Shown in pieces: positions 46,654 through 55,245 of a stretch of DNA of 64,000 nucleotides. The notes beneath the pieces are model-generated. The model saw only the letters and a program-made list of their open reading frames with translations, did not search any database and was not told where the DNA came from. Within the stretch, counting starts at the first letter, position 1. Each line of letters starts with the position of its first letter. The stretch comes from DASWOJ01 sp964242415 (GTDB lineage Bacteria; Pseudomonadota; Alphaproteobacteria; Acetobacterales; Acetobacteraceae): assembly GCA_964242415.1 (NCBI GenBank), contig CAXTAT010000007.1, positions 1-64,000 on the forward strand. Direction: 5' to 3'. Both the position numbers and the translations under genes were made by a program.

Positions 46654-46896
46654 ATGCTGTCGCCGGAACAGTGCCGAGCCGCCCGCGCCTGGCTCAACTG
46701 GAGCCAGGACGATCTTGCCAAGCGGGCAAGCGTCGGCCTGAGCACGGTCAGGTCATTCGAGAAGGGCGAACGGACACCGATCAAGAACAACCTGGATGCG
46801 CTCAGGGCTGCGTTGGAAGCGGGTGGGGTTGGCCCGGTCCATGCTGATGACGGCAAGCCCCTGGGCATCGCCTTACGGGACGCCCAGGGTGCGTAG
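46654..46896 (+). CDS. IS passenger: XRE-family helix-turn-helix regulator
   Basis: An 80-residue Cro/C1-type HTH protein: MLSPEQCRAARAWLNWSQDDLAKRASVGLSTVRSFEKG contains the standard HTH in residues 5-55, followed by ERTPIKNNLDALRAALEAGGV. This compact form is common on mobile elements. A GTG start six codons upstream is possible, but ATG 46654 fits the family. It is divergent from the transposase and probably represses it. Confidence 0.8.
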   Translation: MLSPEQCRAARAWLNWSQDDLAKRASVGLSTVRSFEKGERTPIKNNLDALRAALEAGGVGPVHADDGKPLGIALRDAQGA

Positions 46897-46897
46897 G

Positions 46898-47098
46898 TCA
46901 AACGCCGGGGTAGGGCACCGGGTAGGCGTTGGGAAAGCGCCGACCGTGGATGATGTGGTTGATCGTGCCCGAAGACACATCCAACAGCCGCCCAGCGCGG
47001 CTCTGGGTAAGGCGGGCGTATCGCACTAGCCAGATGGCGTAGCACGCCTTCTCAAAGGTGCAGTTTTGCGGGTGACGGTGGCGAGGGTGTATGAACAT
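46898..47098 (-). CDS. IS passenger: small HTH-like protein (66 aa)
   Basis: A 66-residue protein MFIHPRHRHPQNCTFEKACYAIWLV..., whose C-terminal half (LTQSRAGRLLDVSSGTINHIIHGRRFP) has the spacing of a helix-turn-helix. Its 3' end abuts that of the XRE regulator, one base apart. No named family. Confidence 0.6.
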   Translation of the reverse strand: MFIHPRHRHPQNCTFEKACYAIWLVRYARLTQSRAGRLLDVSSGTINHIIHGRRFPNAYPVPYPGV

Positions 47099-47305
47099 GG
47101 AATGCCTTCGAAATGATCAAGAAGGCATCCATCCTTGAAACCAGCACGCGGGCGTGCAAATATCCAGAGGCCGGTGAGGCACTCTAGCTATAGACTCCAA
47201 GGTCGGATGCCGTGGGATTTTCAGCTAGACGGCGGGGCCGGACGGCGGGAACCGTTCGACCCCGCTACCTACATCGTAGAACCTGCATTGGTGCTGACAC
47301 TTCCA
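47099..47305. other. Non-coding spacer within the IS element
   Basis: About 200 bases between the 5' end of the small HTH-like gene and the 3' end of the next minus-strand gene. I see no convincing gene. It probably holds the small gene's promoter. Confidence 0.4.
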
Positions 47306-47884
47306 CTAGCGCCGCCCGGCCATGAACAGCAGGTCTGCTGGCGGCGTCGTCGGGGTCGCTTCTGCAGCAGCTCGCGGCACTTGGCCGCTTAGCCTGGGTC
47401 CCGCAAAGTACAGTCCATCCCGCCGCTCAATTTCCTCATTTCCCCGAAGCCGCTTGATGGTCTCACGGATTACGTTGGGGGTGACATCCACCCCCTTTGA
47501 GCGGCAGTAGGCCAACAACTGCTGAGGCGATATTCCCACCCCCTCCGCATCTAGGAGGGCTTCACGAACCATCCCAATGACCGACCCATACTTATACTGC
47601 CTAGACGCATCCCCTCCCAGCCCCACGCGTGGAGGCGACATACGCACATCACCCCCCACCCCAACTGAGGGAGGGGTGGGGTGGGGCGGCACAAGGGGGA
47701 GGCGGGGGTCAATGCCCCCTGATGCGGCACGCATCAGACGATCAGTCGTGTCTTGAGTGCCTTGCCGATGACCGTCAGAATACGCCCGGCGGACAATGCT
47801 TTCCATCTGCAACAACAGCGAACGCAAGGCATCGGGGTCGCTCGCATTCTGCATGGGCGCAATCTCTGGTGTTGCGTGAGTCAT
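47306..47884 (-). CDS. IS passenger: hypothetical protein with winged-helix-like C-terminus
   Basis: A 192-residue protein from ATG 47884 (a further 13 codons are open upstream). Residues 1-45 are helical, a Pro/Gly-rich linker (DPRLPLVPPHPTPPSVGVGGD) follows, and residues about 105-170 (YGSVIGMVREALLDAEGVGISPQQLLAYCRSKGVDV, then IRETIKRLRGNEEIERRDGLYFAG) look like a winged helix. It may be a second DNA-binding partner of the element. Family not recognised. Confidence 0.6.
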   Translation of the reverse strand: MTHATPEIAPMQNASDPDALRSLLLQMESIVRRAYSDGHRQGTQDTTDRLMRAASGGIDPRLPLVPPHPTPPSVGVGGDVRMSPPRVGLGGDASRQYKYGSVIGMVREALLDAEGVGISPQQLLAYCRSKGVDVTPNVIRETIKRLRGNEEIERRDGLYFAGPRLSGQVPRAAAEATPTTPPADLLFMAGRR

Positions 47885-47960
47885 GTAGCATGACCCACCC
47901 TTGCCTACAAGGCATCGCCCCATCTAAAGAGGATCACCCCCTCCCCTACTATGGGGGTGG

Positions 47961-47986
47961 GTGGTGGCGGGTGCTACATAATACCG
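47961..47986. repeat. Right terminal inverted repeat
   Basis: The reverse complement of the left repeat with one mismatch, ending ...CATAATACCG at 47986, immediately before the right copy of the target duplication. Confidence 0.95.
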
Positions 47987-47994
47987 GTGCACCT
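47987..47994. repeat. Right target-site duplication (8 bp)
   Basis: GTGCACCT, identical to 44547-44554. Confidence 0.95.
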
Positions 47995-49141
47995 GCTGAC
48001 CTCGCGGGAGGACCCGTTCCCGAGCGTAGTGCTGGAGGCGATGTCCGCCGGCATCCCGACCGTCGCATTCGAGGGGGCGGGCAGCGCGCCGGGCCTGCTG
48101 CGTGACCATGGCGCCGGCGCCGCGGTGCCGTTGGGGGACGCCGCCGCCATGGTGCACCGCCTGCGCGTGCTGGGCGCCCGGTCCACGCCGGAGGACCGGG
48201 CGCGGCTGGCGGAGCAGACCCGGCGGCGCTTCGACTTCGGCGCCTATGCCGCCCAGGTGCTGCGGCTGGCACTGCCGGAGGCGCCCAGCATCTCGGTCGT
48301 GGTGCCGAACTACAACTATGCGCGCTACCTGCCGGGCCGGATCGCCTCCATCATGGCGCAGACCTGCCCGGTGCTGGAGGTGATCGTGCTGGACGACGCC
48401 TCCACCGATGGCAGCGCCGCGGTGGTGCAGCAGGCGGCGCTGGCGGCGGAGCGCCGGGTGCGGTGGGTGCCGAACGCGGTGAACTCCGGCTCGGTGTTCC
48501 GGCAGTGGCGCCGGGCGGCCGAGTTGGCGCAGGGCGAGTGGCTGTGGATCGCCGAGGCCGACGACATGGCCGAACCCGGCTTCCTCGCCGCCCTGAGCCA
48601 GGCGCTGCAGGACGTGCCGGATGCGGTGATGGCCTTCTCCGACAGCCGGGCGATCGATGCGGCGGGGACGGCAATGTGGCCCGACCACCTGGCCTACTAT
48701 GCCAAGTCCGGCGCCCCGGCGCTGGGGCAGGATGCGGTGCTGCCGGCGGCCGAGGTGCTGCGGACCTGCCTGTCGCAGCGCAACCTGATCCTGAACGCCA
48801 GCGCCGTGCTGTGGCGGCGCACCGCGCTGCTGGAGGCGCTGCTGCGCTGCGGCGACGAGTTGGACGGCTACACCATGGCGGGCGACTGGCGCCTGTATGT
48901 CGAGCTGCTGAGCGGCAGCGGCAGCGTCGCGTACGTCGCCCAGCCGCTCAACATCCACCGCCGCCATGCCGCCAGCGTGACGCACCGGCTGGCGCCCAAG
49001 CGCCACTTGGCCGAGGTGTCGCGGATGCAGCGACACATGCGGGGGCTGCTGGGGTCGGACCGGGCGCTGCTGGCCGGGCAGCGGCGGGCGTTGCAGGAGA
49101 CGCGGGCCTCGCTGAAGGCATCGCTGCGCCTCGCCATCTGA
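47987..49141 (+). pseudogene. Giant glycosyltransferase, C-terminal fragment (interrupted by IS element)
   Basis: The 3' part of the gene that starts at 41961. It begins with the rest of the GT4 domain (VHLLTSREDPFPSVVLEAMSAGIPTVAFEGAGS, the nucleotide-sugar site) and then a GT2 domain (SVVVPNYNYARYLPGRI, VLDDASTDGS, AEADDMAEPGF with the DxD-like site, ending in a helix). Joined to the first part through the single target copy, the intact protein would have about 1,246 residues. The remnant might be translated from an ATG inside the element at 47951, but the product would lack a whole GT4 N-half. Confidence 0.88.
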
Positions 49142-49148
49142 CGGGAGG

Positions 49149-50147
49149 TTATCTCACAGGCGGGGCGTACATCAGCCCGCCCTTGGTCCACAGCGCGTTC
49201 GGCCCGCGCGCCAGGCCGATCGGCCCGAAGTGCCGGTCGTAGATTTCACCATAGTTGCCGACCGCCTTGATGGCGAAGTACGCCCAGCGGTTGTCCAGCC
49301 CCATCAACTTTTCGGCATCGCCCGACACGCCCAGCAGGCGCTGCACGGCGGGGACCGGCGAGTGCAGCATCTCGTCCACGTTGGCGCGGGTGATGCCCAG
49401 CTCCTCCGCGTTGATCAGTGCGAAGTGACACCACTTCACGATGTCCAGCCACTGCTCGTCGCCCTTGCGGACGGCGGGGCCGAGCGGCTCCTTGCTGATG
49501 CGGACCGCCAGCACGAAGTGGTCGTCCGGGACCTGCAGGGCGGTGCGGGTGGCGGCCAACTGGCTGGCGTCGGTGCTGTAGGCGTCGCAACGCCCGGCGT
49601 CATAGGCGGCGTAGCCGTCCACGTTGCGCTCGAACACCACCGGGCGGATGTCGGCGCCGGTGGTGCGGGACCAGTCGGCCAGGTTCAGCTCGCTGGTGCT
49701 GCCCTGGGTGGTGCAGATGGCGGCGCCCTTCAGGTCGGCGTCGGTCTTCACGCCGCTGGACTTGCGGACCAGGAAGCTCTGGCCGTCGTAGAAGTTGACG
49801 CCGGCGAACTCCAATCCGTTGGCGGCCTCGCGCGTCTGGGTCCAGGTCAGGGTTTCCAGCACGACATCGACCTGGCCGGTTTGCAGGGCCGTCAGGCGCT
49901 GCGGCGAGGATAGCGGGTTGAACCGCACCTTCGGCTCGCCCAGGACGGCGGCGGCGATGGCCCGGCACTCATCGGCATCCAGGCCCTGGAACACGCCTGC
50001 CTTGTCGAAGGTGCCGAAGCCCGGCGTACCCAGGCTGGCGCTGCACTCCAGCATGCCCCGGGTCCGCACCTGCGCCAGGGTCGGGCCTGCTGCAGACTGA
50101 GCAAGGGCTGGGGTGGCGGCAAGCAGCAGCAGGAACAGCGCGCGCAA
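49149..50147 (-). CDS. Amino-acid ABC transporter substrate-binding protein (AapJ-like)
   Basis: A 332-residue periplasmic solute-binding protein family 3 member, close in style to the general L-amino-acid binding protein AapJ/BztA: LAQVRTRGMLECSASLGTPGFGTFD near residue 25, GLDADECRAIAAAVLGE, TWTQTREAANGLEFAG and AIKAVGNYGEIYDRHFG. Signal peptide residues 1-16 (LFLLLLAATPALAQ). The start is TTG 50147 with a GGAG site. No permease or ATPase genes are adjacent, so it is an orphan component here. Confidence 0.9.
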   Translation of the reverse strand: MRALFLLLLAATPALAQSAAGPTLAQVRTRGMLECSASLGTPGFGTFDKAGVFQGLDADECRAIAAAVLGEPKVRFNPLSSPQRLTALQTGQVDVVLETLTWTQTREAANGLEFAGVNFYDGQSFLVRKSSGVKTDADLKGAAICTTQGSTSELNLADWSRTTGADIRPVVFERNVDGYAAYDAGRCDAYSTDASQLAATRTALQVPDDHFVLAVRISKEPLGPAVRKGDEQWLDIVKWCHFALINAEELGITRANVDEMLHSPVPAVQRLLGVSGDAEKLMGLDNRWAYFAIKAVGNYGEIYDRHFGPIGLARGPNALWTKGGLMYAPPVR

Positions 50148-50198
50148 GGAGGTCTCCGGTTACCGGTCGAACACCCTGCAAGCAATGTGCCGGCTGCC

Positions 50199-50232
50199 TT
50201 CCCCCTCTCCCGGGGGGAGAGGGAGAAGTGCC
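50199..50232. repeat. Single copy of the CCCTCTCCC hairpin element
   Basis: CCCCCTCTCCC followed by GGGGGGAGAGGG, the same hairpin as in the urease spacers, but here a solitary half without a facing partner. It lies in the spacer upstream of the binding-protein gene. Confidence 0.7.
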
Positions 50233-50274
50233 GGTCAGGAGCTTGGCGCACCTCCGCAACCAGGCCGCCGCCGG

Positions 50275-51450
50275 TCACGTCCGCAGGGGGGCATGCGCCG
50301 GGTCGGCGAGGGCCTCGCCCAAGCGGCGGCTCAGGAAAGTCGTCACCGCAACCTCATCCGCGGTCAGTCCGGCCTTGTCCTCCAGGGCCGCATCGGCGCG
50401 GGCCTTCAGGCACTCGATCAGGCTACCGTCGAGGTAGCCCTCGAACACCGCAGGATGGATGTAGCACTTGCGGCAGATCGCCGGGGTGTTGCCGAGGTTC
50501 TTGGCGACATGCTCGACGACTTCGACCAAGTGCTTCTTCGCCTTGGCCGGCGTGTCGAAGGTCTCGCGGTCGCGCAACGCCAATGCAGCCAGGTTGGTTG
50601 CGGCCCACGTACGAAAATCCTTGGCGGTGATTTCCTCGCCGCTGATCTCATGCAAGTAGCCGTTCACGTCATCGGACGTGACGTGATGCGCCTCGCCGTC
50701 ATGGTCGAGGAACTGGAACAGGTCCTGACCCGGCAGGTCCCGGCACCGCTCGACCACGCGGGCCAGGCGGCGGTCGGCAAGGTCGATATGGTGCTGCACG
50801 CCGTGCTTGCCGCGGAAGTCGAAGGTGACGTGGGTGCCCTTGACCTGCACATGCTGGTCGCGGAGCGTGGTCAGGCCGAAGCTCTTGTTGGTCTTCGCAT
50901 ACTCCTCGTTGCCGACGCGCATCATCGTGCGTTCCAGCAGGGCCACGATGGCCGCCAGCACCTTGCGCTTTGGCAAGCCGGGCAGCGCCAAGTCGCGCGC
51001 CACCTGTGCCCGGATCGTAGGCAGCACCCGGCCGAAGGTGAGCATCTTGCCATACTTCGCCTCGTCCCGAACCTCCCGCCAGCGCGGGTGGTAGCGGTAT
51101 TGCTTGCGGCCCCGGGCGTCGCGGCCCACGGCTTGCAGGTGGCCGCGGGGGTCCCGGCAGATCCACACGTCGGTGTAGGCGGGTGGGATGGCCAGCTTGC
51201 GGATGCGGTCCAGCACCTGCGGGTCGAGGATCTGCGCGCCATGGGGGTCGCGGAACACCCAGGCGTCGCCATCGCGCTCACGGGTGATGCCCGGACGCCG
51301 GTCGCTGACATAGTGCAGCTTGGCTGCGCGCGCTGCGGCCTTGGGGTCGTGCAGGTCGGCACCCTGCCGGCTGGAATCTTGGGGGTCATGGGGATGGCCG
51401 GGGAGGACGTGCGGGTCGGGGATGTGCATGGCTTCGGGCGGATGGGGCAT
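50275..51450 (-). CDS. DNA topoisomerase IB
   Basis: A poxvirus-like type IB topoisomerase that relaxes supercoils via a 3'-phosphotyrosine. Conserved blocks: LHYVSDRRPGITRER, IPPAYTDVWICRDPRGHLQAVGRDARGRKQYRYHPRW, the catalytic Arg/Lys region (KFGKM-like YGKMLTFG), GNEEYAKTNKSFGLTTLRDQH, EITAKDFRTWAATNLAAL (catalytic Arg) and the active-site Tyr in CRKCYIHPAVFEGY. The frame is open to 51648. I set the start at ATG 51450 by family length (391 residues), with ATG 51525 an alternative. It is divergent from the glycosyltransferase-mutase gene. Confidence 0.93.
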   Translation of the reverse strand: MPHPPEAMHIPDPHVLPGHPHDPQDSSRQGADLHDPKAAARAAKLHYVSDRRPGITRERDGDAWVFRDPHGAQILDPQVLDRIRKLAIPPAYTDVWICRDPRGHLQAVGRDARGRKQYRYHPRWREVRDEAKYGKMLTFGRVLPTIRAQVARDLALPGLPKRKVLAAIVALLERTMMRVGNEEYAKTNKSFGLTTLRDQHVQVKGTHVTFDFRGKHGVQHHIDLADRRLARVVERCRDLPGQDLFQFLDHDGEAHHVTSDDVNGYLHEISGEEITAKDFRTWAATNLAALALRDRETFDTPAKAKKHLVEVVEHVAKNLGNTPAICRKCYIHPAVFEGYLDGSLIECLKARADAALEDKAGLTADEVAVTTFLSRRLGEALADPAHAPLRT

Positions 51451-51647
51451 CGATGCGTCCGGCTGTGCCCGGCAGGAACTCCGGGTGGCAGCAGCAACAC
51501 GGGCGGGGGGCGGAGGTTCCATCATTGCAGCGCCACGACGTCCCCCGGCACCTCCCATAGCGATCCTGTGATGGCGCATTTGCAATTTGAGACTAACGAA
51601 CCATCTTCTTGCTAAAGGCGTTACGTCGTTGCTAGAAAGGAAGATCA

Positions 51648-53966
51648 ATGCGACTCAGTGGTGCAGTGCCCGGTCCCGTACACGAGAACACCGGGGCCGC
51701 CCGGCCTGATTTGATCTGTTTCTCCCATTTGCGATGGGATTTTGTCTTTCAACGCCCCCAGCATTTGTTGAGCCGTGCTGCCAAGACCATGCGTGTGCTG
51801 TTCTGGGAGGAGCCGATACCGACCAGCGCTGCGCAGCCCAGCGTGGATCGGCGCTTGTCCAGCGAGGGCGTCATGGTTCTACAGCCGCGCATCCCCAATG
51901 GCCTCGATTGGACCCAAGTTCAGCGTACGCTTCTGGAACGAATATTGCGTGAGTTCGCCGTCAGCAACCCCGTGCTGTGGTTCTACACACCGCAGGCCGT
52001 GGCGTTCGCCGGCCACCTGGAGGGCAACCCGGTCATCTATGACTGCATGGACGAGTTGTCCGCCTTTGCAGGCGCCGACCCGGCCCTGCCGCAGCGGGAG
52101 CGCGACCTGATGGCACGGGCCGCCCTGGTGTTCACCGGCGGGCGCAGCTTGCATGAGGCTAAAAGCCGCCAGCACGCCAGCGTCCACGCCTTCCCGAGCG
52201 GCGTGGACACCGCGCATTTCCAGCCCGCCCGCAACGGGCTGCCCGACCCGGTGGACCAGCAGGCGATCCCGCACCCGCGCATGGGCTTCTACGGCGTGCT
52301 GGACGAGCGGCTGGACCGGAACCTGCTGGGCCGCCTGGCCGACCTGCGGCCGGACACGCACTTTGTGCTGGTCGGCCCGCTGGCGAAGCTCGACCTCGAC
52401 GATCTGCCGCGGCGGCCGAACCTGCACTACCTCGGCAGCAAGGAGTATGCCGACCTGCCGGCCTATGTCGCCAATTGGGACGTAGCCTTGATGCCGTTCG
52501 CCATCAACGAGGCGACGCGGTTCATCAGCCCGACCAAGACGCCGGAGTACCTCGCAGCCGGGCGGCCGGTGGTGTCCACCCCGATCGTGGACGTGGTGCG
52601 GCAGTACGGCGCGTTGCCGGCGGTGCACATAGCCGAAACGGCCGAAGCCTTTGCGGCAGCCACGGATGCGGCGCTGGCCTTGGCGCGTGGCCCGCAGGAC
52701 TGGCTGGCGGAGGCCGATGCGATGCTGGCTGGCATGTCCTGGGATTCGATCTGGTCCGAGATGTCCGCACGGGTCCTACAACAGCGGCAGGCGCGCCCAG
52801 GCAACGCCGCGCAGCCTTCGCGGCGGGCGCAATACGACGTACTGATCGTCGGCGCCGGGTTCGCCGGCTCGGTCCTGGCGGAGCGGCTGGCGGCGGGATC
52901 GGGCAAGCGCGTGCTGCTGGTCGACCGCCGCCCGCATATCGGCGGCAACGCCTATGATCAGCACGACGCGGCCGGGGTGCTGATCCATCCCTATGGACCA
53001 CACATCTTCCACACCAACTCGCAGGCGATCCTCGACTACCTGTCGGGCTTCACCGAGTGGCGGCCGTATGAGCACCGCGTGCTGGCGCAGGTGCGCGGCA
53101 TGGAGCTGCCGATGCCGATCAACCGGCAGACGGTCAACCGCTTCTTCGGCGTGGACTTGACGCAGGACGAGGTCGAGACCTTTCTCGAAAGTAAGGCCGA
53201 GTGCCCCGGCGCCATACGCACTTCCGCCGATGTGGTGCTGAGCAAGGTGGGACGCGAGCTGTATGAGGCGTTCTTCCAGGGCTACACTCGCAAGCAGTGG
53301 GGCCTGGACCCAAGCGAGCTGGACAAGTCCGTCACCTCCCGCGTGCCGACCCGCACCAGCGACGACGACCGCTACTTCACCGACCAGCATCAGCAGATGC
53401 CGTTGCACGGCTACACCCGCATGTTCGAGCGGATGCTGGACCATCCCGGCATCCACCTGGCCCTCGGCACGGACTACAAGGATATCGACCCCGCCAGCTA
53501 CGACCAGTTGATCTTCACCGGGCCGGTCGATGAGTTCTTCGGCCACCGCTACGGCAAGCTGCCCTACCGCTCCCTGCAATTCCGGCATGACACGCACGAC
53601 AAGCCGCGGTTCCAGGACGTCGGCGTGGTCAACTACCCCGCCGAGGCCGTGCCGTACACCCGGATCACGGAGTTCAAGCACCTCACGGGGCAGGAGCATC
53701 CGCAGACCAGCGTCTGCTACGAGTATCCATCCGCCGAGGGTGACCCCTACTACCCGGTGCCGCGGCCGGAGAATGCGGCCCTGTACCAGCGCTACCAGGC
53801 CCTGGCGGATGCGACGCCCAACGTCACCTTCGTCGGGCGGCTGGCGACCTACAAGTACTACAACATGGACCAGGTGGTCGGCCAGGCGTTGGCCACCTAT
53901 CAGCGCCTGGCGGCCAAGGAGCGGGTGCTGGACGTGGCAGCCCAGGTGCCGGCCGCGGCGGAGTAG
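51648..53966 (+). CDS. Fusion: glycosyltransferase (GT4-like) + UDP-galactopyranose mutase
   Basis: A 772-residue bifunctional protein. Residues about 20-385 are a GT-B glycosyltransferase (ICFSHLRWDFVFQRPQHLLSR, YDCMDELSAF, MPFAINEATRFISPTKTPEYLAAGRPVVSTPI). From residue 396 a complete Glf follows: FAD site YDVLIVGAGFAGSVLAERLA, GPHIFHTNS, FFQGYTRKQWGLDP and GRLATYKYYNMDQVVGQAL. The mutase makes UDP-galactofuranose, and the linked transferase may use it. AAAGGA precedes the ATG at a suitable distance. It is followed after 10 bases by a glycosidase-like gene. Confidence 0.93.
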   Translation: MRLSGAVPGPVHENTGAARPDLICFSHLRWDFVFQRPQHLLSRAAKTMRVLFWEEPIPTSAAQPSVDRRLSSEGVMVLQPRIPNGLDWTQVQRTLLERILREFAVSNPVLWFYTPQAVAFAGHLEGNPVIYDCMDELSAFAGADPALPQRERDLMARAALVFTGGRSLHEAKSRQHASVHAFPSGVDTAHFQPARNGLPDPVDQQAIPHPRMGFYGVLDERLDRNLLGRLADLRPDTHFVLVGPLAKLDLDDLPRRPNLHYLGSKEYADLPAYVANWDVALMPFAINEATRFISPTKTPEYLAAGRPVVSTPIVDVVRQYGALPAVHIAETAEAFAAATDAALALARGPQDWLAEADAMLAGMSWDSIWSEMSARVLQQRQARPGNAAQPSRRAQYDVLIVGAGFAGSVLAERLAAGSGKRVLLVDRRPHIGGNAYDQHDAAGVLIHPYGPHIFHTNSQAILDYLSGFTEWRPYEHRVLAQVRGMELPMPINRQTVNRFFGVDLTQDEVETFLESKAECPGAIRTSADVVLSKVGRELYEAFFQGYTRKQWGLDPSELDKSVTSRVPTRTSDDDRYFTDQHQQMPLHGYTRMFERMLDHPGIHLALGTDYKDIDPASYDQLIFTGPVDEFFGHRYGKLPYRSLQFRHDTHDKPRFQDVGVVNYPAEAVPYTRITEFKHLTGQEHPQTSVCYEYPSAEGDPYYPVPRPENAALYQRYQALADATPNVTFVGRLATYKYYNMDQVVGQALATYQRLAAKERVLDVAAQVPAAAE

Positions 53967-53976
53967 GGCCGGCGCC

Positions 53977-55140
53977 ATGGCGGCGACCCCTGGGCAACCC
54001 CTGTTCCGCAGCTTCCTGCAGGGCGGGTTCGAGGCGTCGTCCCACCGGCGGCGGGACGGGCGTCAGTTGGACGTCGTCGCCGCGAGCCGTCACGACCTGG
54101 CCGCCGAGCAGGATTATGGCCTGCTGCGCCAGGCCGGCCTGCATACGGCGCGTGATGGGCTGCGCTGGCACCTGATCGAGACCGCTCCCGGGCGGTACGA
54201 CTGGTCCAGCTTCCTGCCGATGCTCCGCGCGGCGCGGCGCGTGGGCATCCAGGTGATCTGGGATTTGTGCCACTACGGCCTGCCGCACGACCTCGATGTC
54301 TGGTCCCCGGCCTTTGTGGATCGCTTCGCCGCCTTCGCCGGCGCCGCGGCGCGGGTGGTGTGTGAGGAGGGCGGCGAGGCGCCGGTCTGGTGCCCGATGA
54401 ACGAGATGTCGTTCTGGTCCTGGGCCGGCGGGGACAAGGGCGACATGCACCCGTTCGGCGAGACCCGCGGCTACGCCCTGAAGCAGCAACTGGTCCGTGC
54501 CGCCATCGCCGCCATCGATGCCGTGCGTGCCGTGGACCGGCGCGCACGCTTCATGCAGGCGGAGCCGCTGATCCATATCACCGCCCACCCCGACCGGCCG
54601 CACGACCGCGAGCGCGCCGAGCTTTACCGCCGGGCGCAGTACCAGGCCTGGGACATGATGGCCGGCACCGTGGACCCGGCGCTGGGCGGCAGTCCGGACC
54701 ACCTCGACATCGTCGGCGTCAATTTTTATTTCAACAACGAGTGGGTGCATGAGGTGGAGCCGCTGGGCATGGGCCACCGTCTGTTCTGTCCCTTGCACGA
54801 GATGCTGGCCGAGGCCCATGCCCGGTACAACCGCCCGCTGATGGTTTCGGAAACCGGGGCGGAGGGGGCCAACGGCCCGGGCTGGCTGCGCTACGTCGGC
54901 GGCGAGGTGCGGACCGCGATGCGCTGCGGCGTCCCGCTGGAGGGGCTGTGCATCTACCCCGTCATGGACTACCCGGGCTGGACCGATGACCGCCATTGCC
55001 CGGCCGGGCTGATCCGGCTGGACGACGCCTATCGCACCCGCACCGTCGATACCGAGATGGCGCTGGCGCTGGAGGAGCAGGCGATGCTGCTGCGCCCGCT
55101 GCTTGAAACCGCACCCAGAATGGATGTTGCCGCGGAGTAG
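53977..55140 (+). CDS. GH1-like glycoside hydrolase
   Basis: A 387-residue TIM-barrel protein with a beta-glucosidase-like layout: DLCHYGLPHDL near residue 94, acid/base Glu in WCPMNEMSFWSW (about residue 137), DIVGVNFYFNN near 247 and nucleophile Glu in LMVSETGAEG (about residue 291). It is shorter than classical GH1 (about 450). There is no signal peptide, so it is cytoplasmic. It lies directly downstream of the Glf fusion and is probably co-transcribed, which hints at trimming or recycling of a cell-surface glycan. Relatives are often annotated only as family 1 glycosylhydrolase. Confidence 0.85.
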   Translation: MAATPGQPLFRSFLQGGFEASSHRRRDGRQLDVVAASRHDLAAEQDYGLLRQAGLHTARDGLRWHLIETAPGRYDWSSFLPMLRAARRVGIQVIWDLCHYGLPHDLDVWSPAFVDRFAAFAGAAARVVCEEGGEAPVWCPMNEMSFWSWAGGDKGDMHPFGETRGYALKQQLVRAAIAAIDAVRAVDRRARFMQAEPLIHITAHPDRPHDRERAELYRRAQYQAWDMMAGTVDPALGGSPDHLDIVGVNFYFNNEWVHEVEPLGMGHRLFCPLHEMLAEAHARYNRPLMVSETGAEGANGPGWLRYVGGEVRTAMRCGVPLEGLCIYPVMDYPGWTDDRHCPAGLIRLDDAYRTRTVDTEMALALEEQAMLLRPLLETAPRMDVAAE

Positions 55141-55245
55141 CGGGGCGACCCGGCGGGCGGCATCGCGTGGAACCAGGATTGGCTTCGGCGTGGAGGGTGT
55201 CTGACCAGCTGACGATGCGGGAGCGGTCCTGGTGCACGGGCGGAG

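Larger units (their letters stand above)
44555..47986. mobile_element. IS1595-family-like insertion element with passenger genes (3,432 bp)
   Basis: The element is bounded by 26-bp terminal inverted repeats (one mismatch) and an 8-bp direct target duplication, as is usual for the IS1595 family. It encodes an ISXO2-like transposase with an N-terminal zinc ribbon, plus five other frames: an unknown coiled-coil protein, a 51-residue protein, an XRE-type regulator, a small HTH-like protein and a possible winged-helix protein. A divergent control region lies between transposase and regulator. Single-gene IS1595 elements are about 1 kb, so this is an enlarged cargo-bearing form. Confidence 0.93.
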
